Source: Dactylonectria macrodidyma (taxonomy: Eukaryota > Ascomycota > Sordariomycetes > Hypocreales > Nectriaceae). From it: a stretch of 64,000 nucleotides of DNA. Below the pieces are notes generated by a model, which was given only the letters and a program-made list of their open reading frames with translations, did no database searches and was not told the origin of the DNA. The DNA lies in the NCBI GenBank assembly GCA_020744425.1, contig JAGMUV010000009.1, positions 1,736,001-1,800,000 of the forward strand, in the 5' to 3' direction. Positions 47,567-61,200 of the stretch are shown here, in pieces; within the stretch, counting starts at the first letter, position 1; the number at the start of each line of letters is the position of its first letter. The position numbers were made by a program, and so were the translations under genes.

Positions 47567-48349
47567 TTATGCCTTGTAAGACGATTGATCGGTTTCTGAG
47601 GCCTGGGTCGTGGGAGGTACCTGCTGGAGGGTGAAACCAACGGTTTGACAGATGACAACAACCATCATCTCCATGATGACTCCACCACCAAGATAAAACC
47701 AGACAGACTGGGACTTGCCACCCAGGATAAGGACGCAGGTATAGGCGAGGCGAACAATGACAAAGGGCAGCGAGGTGAGGACGGCAATGAGAATACGGCG
47801 CTCTCCTTCGGCCACGAAGCTCTTGTAGCGGACGGCCAAGAGAGTCTCAATGACAAGAAAGACTAGAACAGTAATCATGAGACCCGCACCCACGCGGCTT
47901 TCAACAGGGTAGGTAATCTTTGGTGTTCCATTGACAATGGTGTAGTCACCGTTGGTACCGCCAATAATAAGCAGGACCATGGCGACAAGCATGAGAAGCG
48001 AGATCATGCGTTGGTACAAGGGCTTGAGAATCTCACGACCGTCGCGGTTGATCGAGTCGAAGAGCCTGCTGACGAGTCCGAGGAGCATAAGGATCAAGGG
48101 GCCAAAGCCAACTCCGTTGAGAGTCATCCAGCCGACGTAGAGGCTCACGTTGCTGGGGTCGTTGATGGTGGCGAGGAGCATGGAGGAACCGATGAGACGG
48201 GCGAGAGCGAGGATGACGAGGAATCGCCAACCAGAGCTGCGTTTGAGGCCATGCTTGAAGCATAGGAAGATTCCACTGATAAGGAAGAAGGAGTAGAAAA
48301 CGATCTCGGCAATGGCGATGCGGTCATAGGTGTCTAGTGATCGGGCCAT
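47567..48349 (-). CDS. Fungal seven-transmembrane protein of unknown function
   Basis: This single-exon frame encodes 260 aa. Seven hydrophobic segments can be read by eye: AIAEIVFYSFFLISGIFLCF, FLVILALARLIGSSMLL, LNGVGFGPLILMLLGLV, ISLLMLVAMVLLIIGG, VGAGLMITVLVFLVIETLLAV, LTSLPFVIVRLAYTCVLIL and YLGGGVIMEMMVVVICQTVG. The layout is like the small 7-TM families (RTA1-like or DUF7702-type) common in Pezizomycotina, but I cannot assign a subfamily or a ligand. The open frame extends upstream, yet MARSLDTYDR is the best start because hydrophobic segment 1 follows directly. The C-terminus is short and polar. Confidence 0.78.
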   Translation of the reverse strand: MARSLDTYDRIAIAEIVFYSFFLISGIFLCFKHGLKRSSGWRFLVILALARLIGSSMLLATINDPSNVSLYVGWMTLNGVGFGPLILMLLGLVSRLFDSINRDGREILKPLYQRMISLLMLVAMVLLIIGGTNGDYTIVNGTPKITYPVESRVGAGLMITVLVFLVIETLLAVRYKSFVAEGERRILIAVLTSLPFVIVRLAYTCVLILGGKSQSVWFYLGGGVIMEMMVVVICQTVGFTLQQVPPTTQASETDQSSYKA

Positions 48350-49865
48350 TGTAAGTGAGGTTGAACGAGAAAGGTGTAAGACTGTTGGTAGATTGGTTGA
48401 AAGAGGTGTAGAGAGAAAAGATAGAGAACTGGTCTTGGAACTCAAAAGAGAAGATTGGGAGGTATAACGAGGTAGGAATGTATGGAGCGGATAATAGATT
48501 TTCTTGGTGTGTAAGGCTTGATGTATTGTATTAGAGGATGCTGATGGAGATAGTATGACGTTCAAGTTGAGATCTAGAGCTACCTTTATATCAATTACTA
48601 CCGATATCCAGATTCTACAACAACTCGGGATCCGGCACGCTGAGCGGAGAGGGCGATTGCAAAGCCTCACAAACTCGAAAGCATCATGAAGCTAAGCGCG
48701 AACGAAGTCCCCACGATCTGCAATATTACACGTCCCTGGGCACCTCGAATGGAAAAAAGGTCTGCGCCAATTGGCAAGCGATTCGAGGTGCGGCTAGGCG
48801 AAGCCACAACGCACGCAGCCCTGGGCGACGTCAGCATTTGCGGAGCAGGGTAGCATCACGATTGCGGCGTTTTGGGCCCGGGAATCGATGTTCGAATCGC
48901 ATTCCGAAACGGGCTTGGCGCAGAGCTCGAATGGATTGCACTTTGCACGTTGTGCTGGCGATAGGGCTTAGACTGAAGTAGCAACCCATGCAACCCGGGG
49001 CGCTTTCCCTGTGGTGCTCCGGGGCTCCAGGGCTCCACAGTCGGCGCTGGGTAAGCCAAACCTCCGTCTCACTGCCCCATTTCTCCATTTCTTAGCACTG
49101 ACAGAGGCCCGGGAGGCCTGATCGATCTATCTGGCCAGACTCCTGCCATTCTTCATGACGAGGCGGTGTTCCGGCTTTGCGGCACACGGTAGAATGATAT
49201 CTTCATCTCTGTACCTGGGTCTTCTACTACTCCTTCGACAACTCAAACCCCAATAAAAGTGACGCCTCCTCGTCTCACATGTGGTTCTCATCGTCCCCCC
49301 CCCCCCTCTTGCTCACTTTGGTGCCGAACAACCGGCCGAGTACTTTGCTCAGCTCGGTGAATGATGATACGCTGCAGAACGAGAAATGAGAGTATGCAGC
49401 CTGCAAGGTACTCGTACTGACACTTATTATGGCCATGGCCCAACACGCGTCCGCATAGGATGGCACATCAGCTATGAGTTGTTTTACCAAAACGCATAAA
49501 AGAGGCAAGGGCTACTGCAAGGACTAATATCAATGTTATCTTTGCTCGAGCAAATGCGAAGATCTCCACCCCATTTGAGTCATCCATTCGAGTGGCGCAC
49601 AGCAGAGTCCTTAGTGTGCATTCCATGATAAGGTTGTTTGTTTCTTCAGTGCATTGAGTTTCGGGTTTTGGTAGGTTTTAGGGGTCCTCTGGCGTTGCGA
49701 CGGGCCAACCCCCCATGGTGACGTCTGCCTTGCAATTTTTCCAATGGAAATCTGCAACCCCACCAAACAACCTTACTCACAAGAAGTCCTACGGTTTCTT
49801 ACCAATTCGCGCACTCGCTACGCCAGGTCTCTTCGTGCCGTCCTTTACGTCTCGAGATTGAGACG
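48350..49865. other. Divergent intergenic region (7-TM gene / KTI12)
   Basis: These 1.5 kb hold the two opposing promoters and include a 12-nt poly(C) run at 49295-49306. No recognisable gene is present. Confidence 0.5.
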
Positions 49866-50980
49866 ATGCCTGTATGAACCACTCCAGCACTACCTCCAAC
49901 CCTCTGCTACGCTCGTTTCTAACCTTCTTTCTGCTGTAGCTCATCATCGTCTCTGGGCTGCCCACCTCCGGCAAATCAACACGGGCCAAGCAACTTCACG
50001 AGTATCTCACCAAGCGCATCGTCGACTCCAAGTACCGTCTGCACCTTATATCGGACGACTCGCTCTCCATCTCCCGCACCGTCTACGACCTCTCCCCCGA
50101 CAAGGTCCCTGCTCACACCCGATCCGCCAACGCCTCGGAGAAGGATGCGCGCGCCGCCATCTACGGTGCCGTGAAGCGTGTTCTATCAGACAAGGACATT
50201 GTCATCCTAGATGGACTCAACTACATAAAAGGCTGGCGCTACCAGCTACACTGCGAAGCTAAAGCTGTTCGTACACCAAGCTGTATCTTACAAATCGGGT
50301 GTGCGGTGGATAGAGCTAAGCAAGTCAACGAAGAGAGGCTTCGTCGAAGATCCAATTCTGGAGGGCAAGAAACTGCCCAAGACGGCAATAATAGTGAGGA
50401 ACAGGTCAGTAAGAGACAAGGAGACGAAGAGAAGGACACAGCGGAGCCCTACGAGCAAGGGAACTGGGACAATCTTGTCTTCCGCTACGAGGAGCCGAAT
50501 CCGATGACCCGCTGGGACAGCCCCCTCTTCACCCTGATCTGGCAAGATGACGAGCAACAAGCTACAAAGGTCTTCTCTGACCTCTGGGATACCATCGCCG
50601 GCGAAGGGCGCAAAGTTGTCCGTCCCAATCAGTCCACCATCCAGCGCGGTCGCGATGCCGGCGGCGACTACCTCTATAATTTGGATCGCGAGACGTCGGA
50701 CATTGTCAAGCGCATCGTGGAGGCGCAGCGCGACGGTGACGGCGTGGACGAGGTCCGAATCCCTCGCAGCTCGGGTGGCCCCCAAGGAGACGACGGCCTC
50801 ATAGTGGATCTTCCAGCGGGCAGCGAAGTTGGTTTGCCACAACTGCAGAGGCTGCGACGGGCGTACATGGGACTGAACCGCGGGGGTATCGGACTGGAGA
50901 CGGTGGGCAACATGTCTGCCCAGAGGATTCGGGAAACGTTTGTGCGATACCTGAATGACGCATTTGAGAAAGACGACTAA
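49866..50980 (+). CDS. KTI12: KTI12-type ATPase, Elongator-associated
   Basis: Kti12 is a P-loop ATPase that supports Elongator in modifying wobble uridines (U34) of tRNAs. The first coding exon is only 6 nt (49866-49871, Met-Pro); exon 2 is 49940-50980, giving 348 aa. The join yields MPLIIVSGLPTSGKST with the Walker A at residues 8-16 (Lys14). The 68-nt intron runs GTATGA to CTGTAG with a TCTAAC branch site. Other family text: VILDGLNYIKGWRYQLHCEA, WDNLVFRYEEPNPMTRWDSP, RKVVRPNQST, DYLYNLDRETSDIV and FVRYLNDAFE at the C-terminus. An acidic insert near residues 155-180 (EEQVSKRQGDEEKD) is typical of a variable loop. The tiny first exon explains why ORF-only searches would miss the P-loop start. 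Confidence 0.93.
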
Positions 50981-52143
50981 AGACAAGGCACGGAAGGGAA
51001 ATGTGTGGACTGTGATCCAGAGTGTCATCAGCCTCCGGCCCGTTGCCAGCAATGAGTTGATGACGGACAAGCCGATTGAAATGCGTCCGCTGTTCTCGAA
51101 GGAAACCCGAAGCGCTCGAGGTGAGAGTCTATACGGATGGCGAAAGAACGACTTCAACAACTTCAATGGCTAAAGCCTCCCTGAAACCCTCTTAACCTGA
51201 TTCTGGACTCTGGGGGCCAAGGCTGGCTTTTCGCACTCGCGGCGACACCGGTGATAAGAATCCGAGCCCCAAGTCTACCTTGGCTGCGGGTCCAACCCCC
51301 TTGTCATTCGCTCATGCCGAAGGTTTGGCCCCCAAACCAAACCACTATTGGGGGCGCGAGGCAAGCCAAGTTCCAGCCGTTCGCCAAAAAGAGATCAAGA
51401 GGATGTTACTGTCGTCATCTAATTCGATGAGCGTTGCCATGCCATGATTGTGCTGCCATTTTTGAGCAGATGGGGGCTGCAGATTGTGCGGCTAAGGGCG
51501 CAAACAGCCAAGCACCCCTCCTAGAGACAAGGACTCGCAGTATGCCTTGCTCCCCTCTTGGACAGTTCCACTGAGTATTTGGGCTTCATCCTGGGTGTGG
51601 TGCTTGGAAAGAAACGAAACCATAGGGAGGGAGCCGGTTTGGTGGAGGGGATGGAATGATGATGAGATGGGAATATAATAGGCCCAAATCGTGTTCATGG
51701 ACGAGCCTGTAATAGCACACAAACAACACACACACAAGGCTTTTTACTATAGCATCGTTTCTATTTATTCCACAGCCGAGATTCCTTTGACTCGTAAGGC
51801 AAGGCTTTTGAATGCCTCTCGAGTCCGTACCCCGCGGATCTTTTATTGCCCACTCAGACAACCCGTTGCCATGATGATGAACGGCATCAAGCGCGTGTGC
51901 TCTCCCGCCTCCAGGCAAACAACCGAATCGAGCGGGTCGAGTGTGACACGTACCGACAGGTTAGTTACACAAGCTGGCATATTTCACGCAGCATTGCATC
52001 CTCCAATCCCGGAGGATAGTCTACATGGGGAACGGAAAACTAACTGGGCTCACTACTGTAGATCCTTCTCATGCTCCTCCTCTCTTTGCAATCCTCCTAG
52101 TTCGGGGACTACGATCACCAATGGCAGGCGTGGCACATGGCCC
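50981..52143. other. Intergenic region downstream of KTI12
   Basis: About 1.2 kb with the KTI12 3' UTR and no recognisable gene. Confidence 0.4.
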
Positions 52144-52467
52144 ATGCTCAACTACACCCCGGAGCTCGACTCTACAAAGCCTGCACTATCGCCGTCGCCG
52201 CTCGACGCCTGGCTGGCCACGGCCGACCGGCTGGAGCGGATCCGGACGGGCGGGGCTCCGGTTGACACCCGCGTTATCGGCCTCGGTGCCTTGGACGGGC
52301 TGATCGAACGGCTGCCGGGCGTACGCAAAGACGGGGCCGCCGCGCAAGTCACACTGGTGTTTGATGAAGCGACAGGGACGTTTGCAGGTTGGCGGCCGAA
52401 GGTGGCGACCTGGTGCTGCGCGGGTGAGAACAGGCCTGCATGGGAGAATGCGTGGGGTGCGCTGTGA
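52144..52467 (+). CDS. Possible small hypothetical protein
   Basis: A 107-aa frame begins MLNYTPELDSTKPALSPSPL and continues with a protein-like stretch (DAWLATADRLERIRTGGAPV) rich in G/C at third positions, unlike the surrounding frames. The open frame extends upstream to 51691 without protein-like composition, so any true start is uncertain and an upstream exon is possible. I recognise no family. It could be a lineage-specific gene or a chance frame. Confidence 0.3.
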   Translation: MLNYTPELDSTKPALSPSPLDAWLATADRLERIRTGGAPVDTRVIGLGALDGLIERLPGVRKDGAAAQVTLVFDEATGTFAGWRPKVATWCCAGENRPAWENAWGAL

Positions 52468-52947
52468 GAGACGAGGCGATAATTTGACGCTTCTGACGAA
52501 TGATAAATGGAACGGGATAGATCAGTCTGGTACCTGCTTTCGGAAATTGGGGTGGCGGATGGACATGGTGGCACTTGGTTAGATTTGAGACACATCGTAC
52601 GTACTGCAGTCTCTCAAACTAAAGAGCCTGGCCTGCGTGATCCAGTGAGGACGTTGACTTGGAACTACCGGAACGGGACGAGGCTGCTTGGTTGCTTGCA
52701 GAAGTTGCAGGAGGGGGCGAACGGTTGAAATCATGTCAGTGAACCACAAATGGTGATGTTGGTGGCAGCGTCCAATTTCAAGGCTTCTTTGGTTTTCGCG
52801 TAATAGAACAATAAAAGAATATGTGCTCATCATGCTTATAGCGCACGCCACGACTCATGGGTTCTCTCTGTGTACCTCGCCTGATGCGTGGATCTGATCT
52901 GATCCGATCTGCCATCCATGTCTTCAGGGAGCCTCACTGACAACAGC

Positions 52948-52981
<34 letters not shown>

Positions 52982-53770
52982 TCCTAGCATGGCTTCAGAA
53001 TTAATGAATGGCTAGAGATGGTTAGCCTCTCATAACTGCGATGGACACTTTAGCAACCCTAGAGAGCCAGGCTCGGTGAAGTGGAGGTTGCGCGGCCACA
53101 GCTGCCTGTCTGCCCGCTATGACACAACGAGGCTCGCCGGGTAGGTGCGTTCGCTCGCTGATGCGTTGGGGCCATTGAACAGGGGTCAGTAGGCTATTGC
53201 TGGGGCGGAAGGTGGAAGCCGGCAGAAGCTTCCACTTGTAAACTTGCCGCTTGCACTCGTCACTCTCAGGTGCCTGTCTGCCCTGCCTGCTTGGTGTATC
53301 ATACGTACTTTAGTGCCTGAGACGCTGGGTCCCACCCAGTGAGGACCCTGTTCGCGGCTGAGCTAAGCAGCCTGTTTACTACGTAACATCATTGTTCCGC
53401 CCCCGAGACAGGGCTTCCGGACTTTCTATTGGCTCTCAGAGGTGGCGGTCACCAGTGACTGACTGCCAGTGCAGTGCGGTGGTGGTTGCGGTTCCGTTCC
53501 GAAGGTGGCCTTCTGGACAGCTCAAACCTAGACCTGTTGCTTCAACTCCGACATCTGTCTCTCTCTCCTCCATCCATCTCCCATATCCATCTCTCTCCAT
53601 TCAAAAGCTCCTCCCCCCCCCCGTCCTCCCTCACTGCATACTTGCATCCCCCCTCTTCTCGCCGTTCCACGTAGAAAGCCAGTACCGGCTTTCTCACTTT
53701 CAGCCTCCCACTTTCCCCTCTCCTCCGAACCGAACCCACATCAGCTCCCTGAAGCACTACAGACAACACC
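52468..53770. other. CDC48 upstream region
   Basis: About 1.3 kb contain the CDC48 promoter. A (CAA)n microsatellite lies at 52941-52980. The leader from about 53560 to 53770 is pyrimidine-rich with a 10-nt poly(C) at 53613-53622, as is common for strongly expressed fungal genes. No recognisable gene is present. Confidence 0.5.
52941..52980. repeat. (CAA)n microsatellite
   Basis: A CAA trinucleotide array of about 13 units with one CAG interruption lies in non-coding sequence roughly 800 bp upstream of CDC48. The last 34 nt are pure. Confidence 0.9.
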
Positions 53771-56557
<2,787 letters not shown>

Positions 56558-57346
56558 GGCAGCAATGGATAATCGGACACGACTCGGCGGGTCCACTGTA
56601 TTCTAATATTTTCGCGCTCGCACATCTCTGCATTAGCTTGCTGACAGCTAGTGGTCGGATCTCATCCAAACACAAGCTTCTCGCAGCTGGCATCTGGACT
56701 GGGAGTTGGTAGAATGGTAGACGCGGAGGGAATGGCGACTTGGCCTAGGCACGTGTTCGTGCGTGGCCGTCTGAAGTGATGGTCCAGACAAACATGGTTA
56801 TGTTAGTCTCATGGCCGCGAAGGGTTCTTTACTTTGATAGATGATGAAATTGATTCCCTCTTACGAACGCATCTTAGCCCTGTAGGCCATGTGCGCCTAC
56901 GGATGGTCCCCTGCAGACACATCACCGACTTTCGAAATGGGAATGTCCTTTCTGGGTGTGGCATGGCATAGATACACCTAGACTGATGAAAGGAAAGAAG
57001 TGAGATAATTATTAACATAAGTCTATTTGTTTCATGCATGAGTTCGTATAGATATTGGTATCGTTCCCCTTCGCTGATAATGGAGCTCTCGTTGTTTGTT
57101 GATTGCTCGTGGACTCGGTCCAAGACACCGGTTACCAGATGCCGGTTCGCCTCCGGTGCCAGCACAGGCGGCCAGATTTCCCCTGGCCTTGAGTCCTCTG
57201 CCACTGTAGACAAAGATGCGCCTTCGCACATAAGCTTGCTACGTAAGCTTGCTCCTGCTCGCTCATGACGATCGTGCTCGCTCGTCCACATTGCCGTGTG
57301 CGCTTGCATCACTGCTTATCGGCTCGCCTCATCGTATTGCCATTCC
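56558..57346. other. Convergent 3' intergenic region (CDC48 / hypothetical)
   Basis: About 790 bp lie between facing stops. A minus-strand frame here shows no recognisable protein. It probably holds 3' UTRs. Confidence 0.5.
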
Positions 57347-57978
57347 TCAAGCACTAGGTTTGTCCTCAATCTCGCACACAGCCTCGAGGCTCTCGCGTGT
57401 CACCCGCAAAGCCTCGTCAACAACGGACTGGGGCACAGCGAGGCTGTGTTTTTCCACACCCTTGGCCTCCTTGTCGGCGCCGTTGGACTTGGCGTCGCCG
57501 TTAATGGCAGGCTTACTACCGTTTGCGCTGGTGGTGGTCGGGTTAAGGGCAGAGTCGTGGCGGACGTCTTCGAGAACGCGATGCAGGAGCGCAGGAAAGG
57601 TTGTGATCTCGCCGGAGCGCAGGAGAGCGAGGGCGTGAGTTTGAATGGCGGTGGGCCAGTTGTTGTTGTTCGAGTTGAGGGAGTGGAGGAGAGCCTCTTG
57701 GATCCTACATTGTGAGAGTTGTTAGTCGGCAATTGACTAGTGGGGGGTATCATCTTCATCTCAGGCCTGTGATTCTGCAACGAGTAGGTGGATAGAACGC
57801 ATGAAAGGACGGTGAAGGTTAGGGAGAGAAAGATTGAGGAATGAACCTACTTGGAGACGTGCCCATCTCGCAGCAGGACAGTGTTGATCTGAGATCGCAG
57901 GTCCGGATCCAGCGTGGCGGGAGTATAGTTTGCGGCGCTTGACGGAACCTTGACCGGGGTTGACGGGATGTTGGTCAT
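57347..57978 (-). CDS. Conserved-looking hypothetical protein
   Basis: Minus-strand exons are 57978-57851 and 57704-57347, giving 161 aa; the intron starts GTAGGT and ends in TAG, and phases close exactly (HVSK|IQEALLHSL). The N-terminal half is helical in character (DLRSQINTVLLRDG, IQEALLHSLNSNNNNWPTAI, ALALLRSGEITTFPALLHRV). A low-complexity Asn/Gly/Lys linker follows, then a second helical stretch (VVDEALRVTRESLEAVCEIE). I do not recognise the family. The codon use, the closed splice phase and the helical periodicity support a real gene. The promoter lies next to an ordered heptamer minisatellite. Confidence 0.6.
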
Positions 57979-58210
57979 GGTGATGGTTGTAATGGAGGAA
58001 CTGGGTGTGTGGGAGGTAGGGTATCTTGTCGTCGTGAGGAGCTTAAACTTGGGCGGGAACGAGAGCGAGCAGCGTCACGAGCGACGATGAATGGTGGTTA
58101 TTGGCAGTGTTTGAAGCTCTCCTCGACGTTATATTATTGGGCCTCGCCTCTGTGAAAGGATGCGGTCGGCCTGTTTTCGTCTGGAGTGGGTTGAGGGGTG
58201 AGGGGTGAGG

Positions 58211-58244
<34 letters not shown>

Positions 58245-61200
58245 GGTCGAGGGTCGAGGGTCGAGGGTCGAGTCGAGAGTCGAGAGTCGCTGGACGGATC
58301 TAGTTCCGAAGAGTGACGTCGGGTTCTGAGGCTGGAAACGGGGTCGCAGACTCGCAGGCCGGGATGTCAGATTGGAACAGCTCTTTGAGGACTGATTAAA
58401 GCGACGTCTAGGCGCGGACTTGAAATGTGCAACGGATTGAGTCGGGTCGGGCCGGGCAACGGGAGCGGCACACAGAAGCGAAAGCGAGCGGTTGCTGTTC
58501 CGAGTCGGGAATGAATGTTTTCGGTGGCGAGGCTGAGGCTGGGGGGCGGGTGGTTTTTGGCACCTTCCAGCATGCAAGGGAAGGTTTTCGGGGTGCGCAA
58601 GGCTGAGGCGACGGCGGGACAGCAGACACAACACAGCGCAATTCAGCTTACAGACACAGCACACAGGCTCACAGCGCATTATTATTTTAGGTAAGGTAGG
58701 CACAACAAGAGGACTGATGGTTTGGCAAGTGCCACTCGAGGTGGAGAGCCCATGTTCCCTGGAGCAAATGGGGGAAGGGGGGAGGAGTGAGCCAATCCGA
58801 TTGCACCGAGCCCTCAGGTAGGGAGGTGGAGGCGCGGAGGGATGGATTGTGGTTGGCCCAGTACCACGCTGTGTGGGGACCTGTTAGTGCATGGGATGAA
58901 CGACGGGCCGCTGGGTAGGAGAGGGGCTAAGCTTGGAGACTTACACCGATGACATGGAAGCAAAGAGTTGCGAAATGTCTGATCGGTAGATATGTTGAAT
59001 GAGGTGAATGGAATGGAATGTCTTGGATAACCTAACAAACCCAAGCATTTAGCTGTCATTTACCACCCGGGATAACATGCCAATCACAACCAGATGCACC
59101 AGTGTTGAGGAAACCACCTTGCCTCTGTGGTTCGTAATCTCCTCAGAATAATGCAACACAAGTTGAAGGGAGCCCAGAGACATATGTTTGATGTACTCAA
59201 CAAAATCATTCCATGTAAAACTCATCACCTTTTCTTCGGCCTGGCAGTTCATCTCCCAGCATCGTTATGCCCGCCCGCAAGACACCCCGTCATATTCATC
59301 ATCGTCTCAAGTAGAACGAACAACGCTCACCCACCAACCTCTATGCCTCATGCCCAAGCGAATCATTTACAATCGGCATGAATGTAGTCTCCTCCCACCT
59401 TTGCCCACTAATACCCCACGCCCACCCTGCCTATTGCTGGAATCCCGGTCTGTTCATGGGGGTTGCCATGCGACGAGGCCCGACAATCCGTCGTGGATCT
59501 TTCGAAACCTTTGGAGGTGGAGGAAGGCCCATCTTCAGCGACACATCACCATACCTAGTCGCCTCTTCTTTTACTAAATTCCCCAGTTGTTTCAGATGCA
59601 TGATTTGCATATTCTTTCCATTTCTCAGCCCGATCCAGATCTGCGCGTCACTGCCCAGTTTAGAAGTTCTTTGTCGTCATCTCACATGTTGCCCGGTGAT
59701 GCGATTTGCTGTGGCGGCCTGGGTCAATACGCAGCAGGTCCCTTCAGTGTTGTACCGCGTTACCGCTCATATATGACATATTGCTTTCTGTTGCCGCCGA
59801 CACACGACCATCATCTCCTGATTCAGCCCACTTAGTCTTCGCTACGTCCTGGGGAGGGGCGAGACAGCTGCTAAGAGCTGTTTCTTCGACGACGAATCCT
59901 TGGATCATGCTCTGGCTGGGAAGATTTCCAAATGTTTGAGCCATTCGTAGAAGCTGTTTGGCCGGGATAGGCAAGACTTTATTACTTGTCTCTTGCGAGG
60001 GGGGTAGTGAGCCGACACCAGTGATGGCTTGGGGGGGCCAACTACCTTATAGCAGACTGGGTACATATTCTACCCTTGTTCACTTTGTCCATGTGAGAAG
60101 AATGGAAAATCATCCGCATTGGTCGGTCTAGCCTTTCCCGGGCATACTAGTTCATCATGGAGTATACATCATCCAAGAACACTGCTGTGCTGAGATGCAA
60201 GCAACTTTAGGGAATGCTTTGATATATGTGCTCTGTTCTCGACCACAGGTTGTTCTTGCTGGCTCCTACCCTATACCATATCCATTCACGACGATGTTGC
60301 CTTCCGAGCTGCATCCCTTGTGTAACGACCACTTCACCGCACTGGAGCCAACCAACCCTTGACCAACCCTGTCCGAGTGACTCGGCATTCTACCACCAGT
60401 CTGCCGCCGGCAATTTCATCGATGTCACCGGAGGAATACGACTTGAATCCTGCTGGTCCAGCGGGCGTAGGCTTCTCCACCATGTGTCGGTACCCGATTG
60501 CTCTTGACACCAATACTGACGAGCAAACACCAGCCAAGGGTACCGTACCAGCGTCCGGCGGCGGCACTCGGAGAGTTAAAATACGGCACCACTACTACTC
60601 CAACCGACACAAACTTCCGAACCAGCGGTGTCCTGTGCGCAATGAAGTGACACAGACCAGCAGTGAGGCCAGTGGTGAGGCCATCCACCCCTTCGTCAGC
60701 CCGTCGTACATGGCAACTCATCGCCTCCCGTATCTGTGCCTTCGACCAGCACCATGTAGGAATGAATCCCTGATGAGTCTGCCCGCACTAAGAGTCCTCT
60801 GGCTTCTGGAACCATTAAGAGCTCTAGAAATCCCGTGTCCCATCAGCCGGCCCGCGGCCCGGCCCGTCAAGTTCCCCGGTAGTAGACTCCGGGGAGGAAT
60901 TGTTGTCTGGTCGTCCCTCGCCCATACACCGACTCACGATGACACTGCCTGAGGACTGCGTTTGCCTTTGGGCGTGCTTGTCTTACATCGCCCAAGGAAG
61001 CCCGCCACTACTACCGGCTCGTCTCCCCACCCCGCGCCTGCACGGCCGCTCGCCGGACCGTCACATGAGCCCCTGCGGCCGCGAGATGAGATAACCTGGA
61101 GCAAACAAGTCGCGGTGCTCAATCAAGGGGGTCGCGTCTCTAAACCCCGGATCACCCGGCTGCCGCCCGACCGGCCGACCAGGCGGTGAGAGACAAAGCA

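Noticed and set aside
58192..58268. Telomere-like repeat
   Set aside because: The unit is a heptamer TGAGGGK/CGAGGGT, not TTAGGG, and conserved genes flank one side.
58134..58703. 189-aa minus-strand frame with LDPRPSTLNPQP repeats
   Set aside because: The repetitive text is a translation of the heptamer minisatellite.
60359..60952. 197-aa plus-strand frame
   Set aside because: It has no recognisable homology and several overlapping frames of equal quality.
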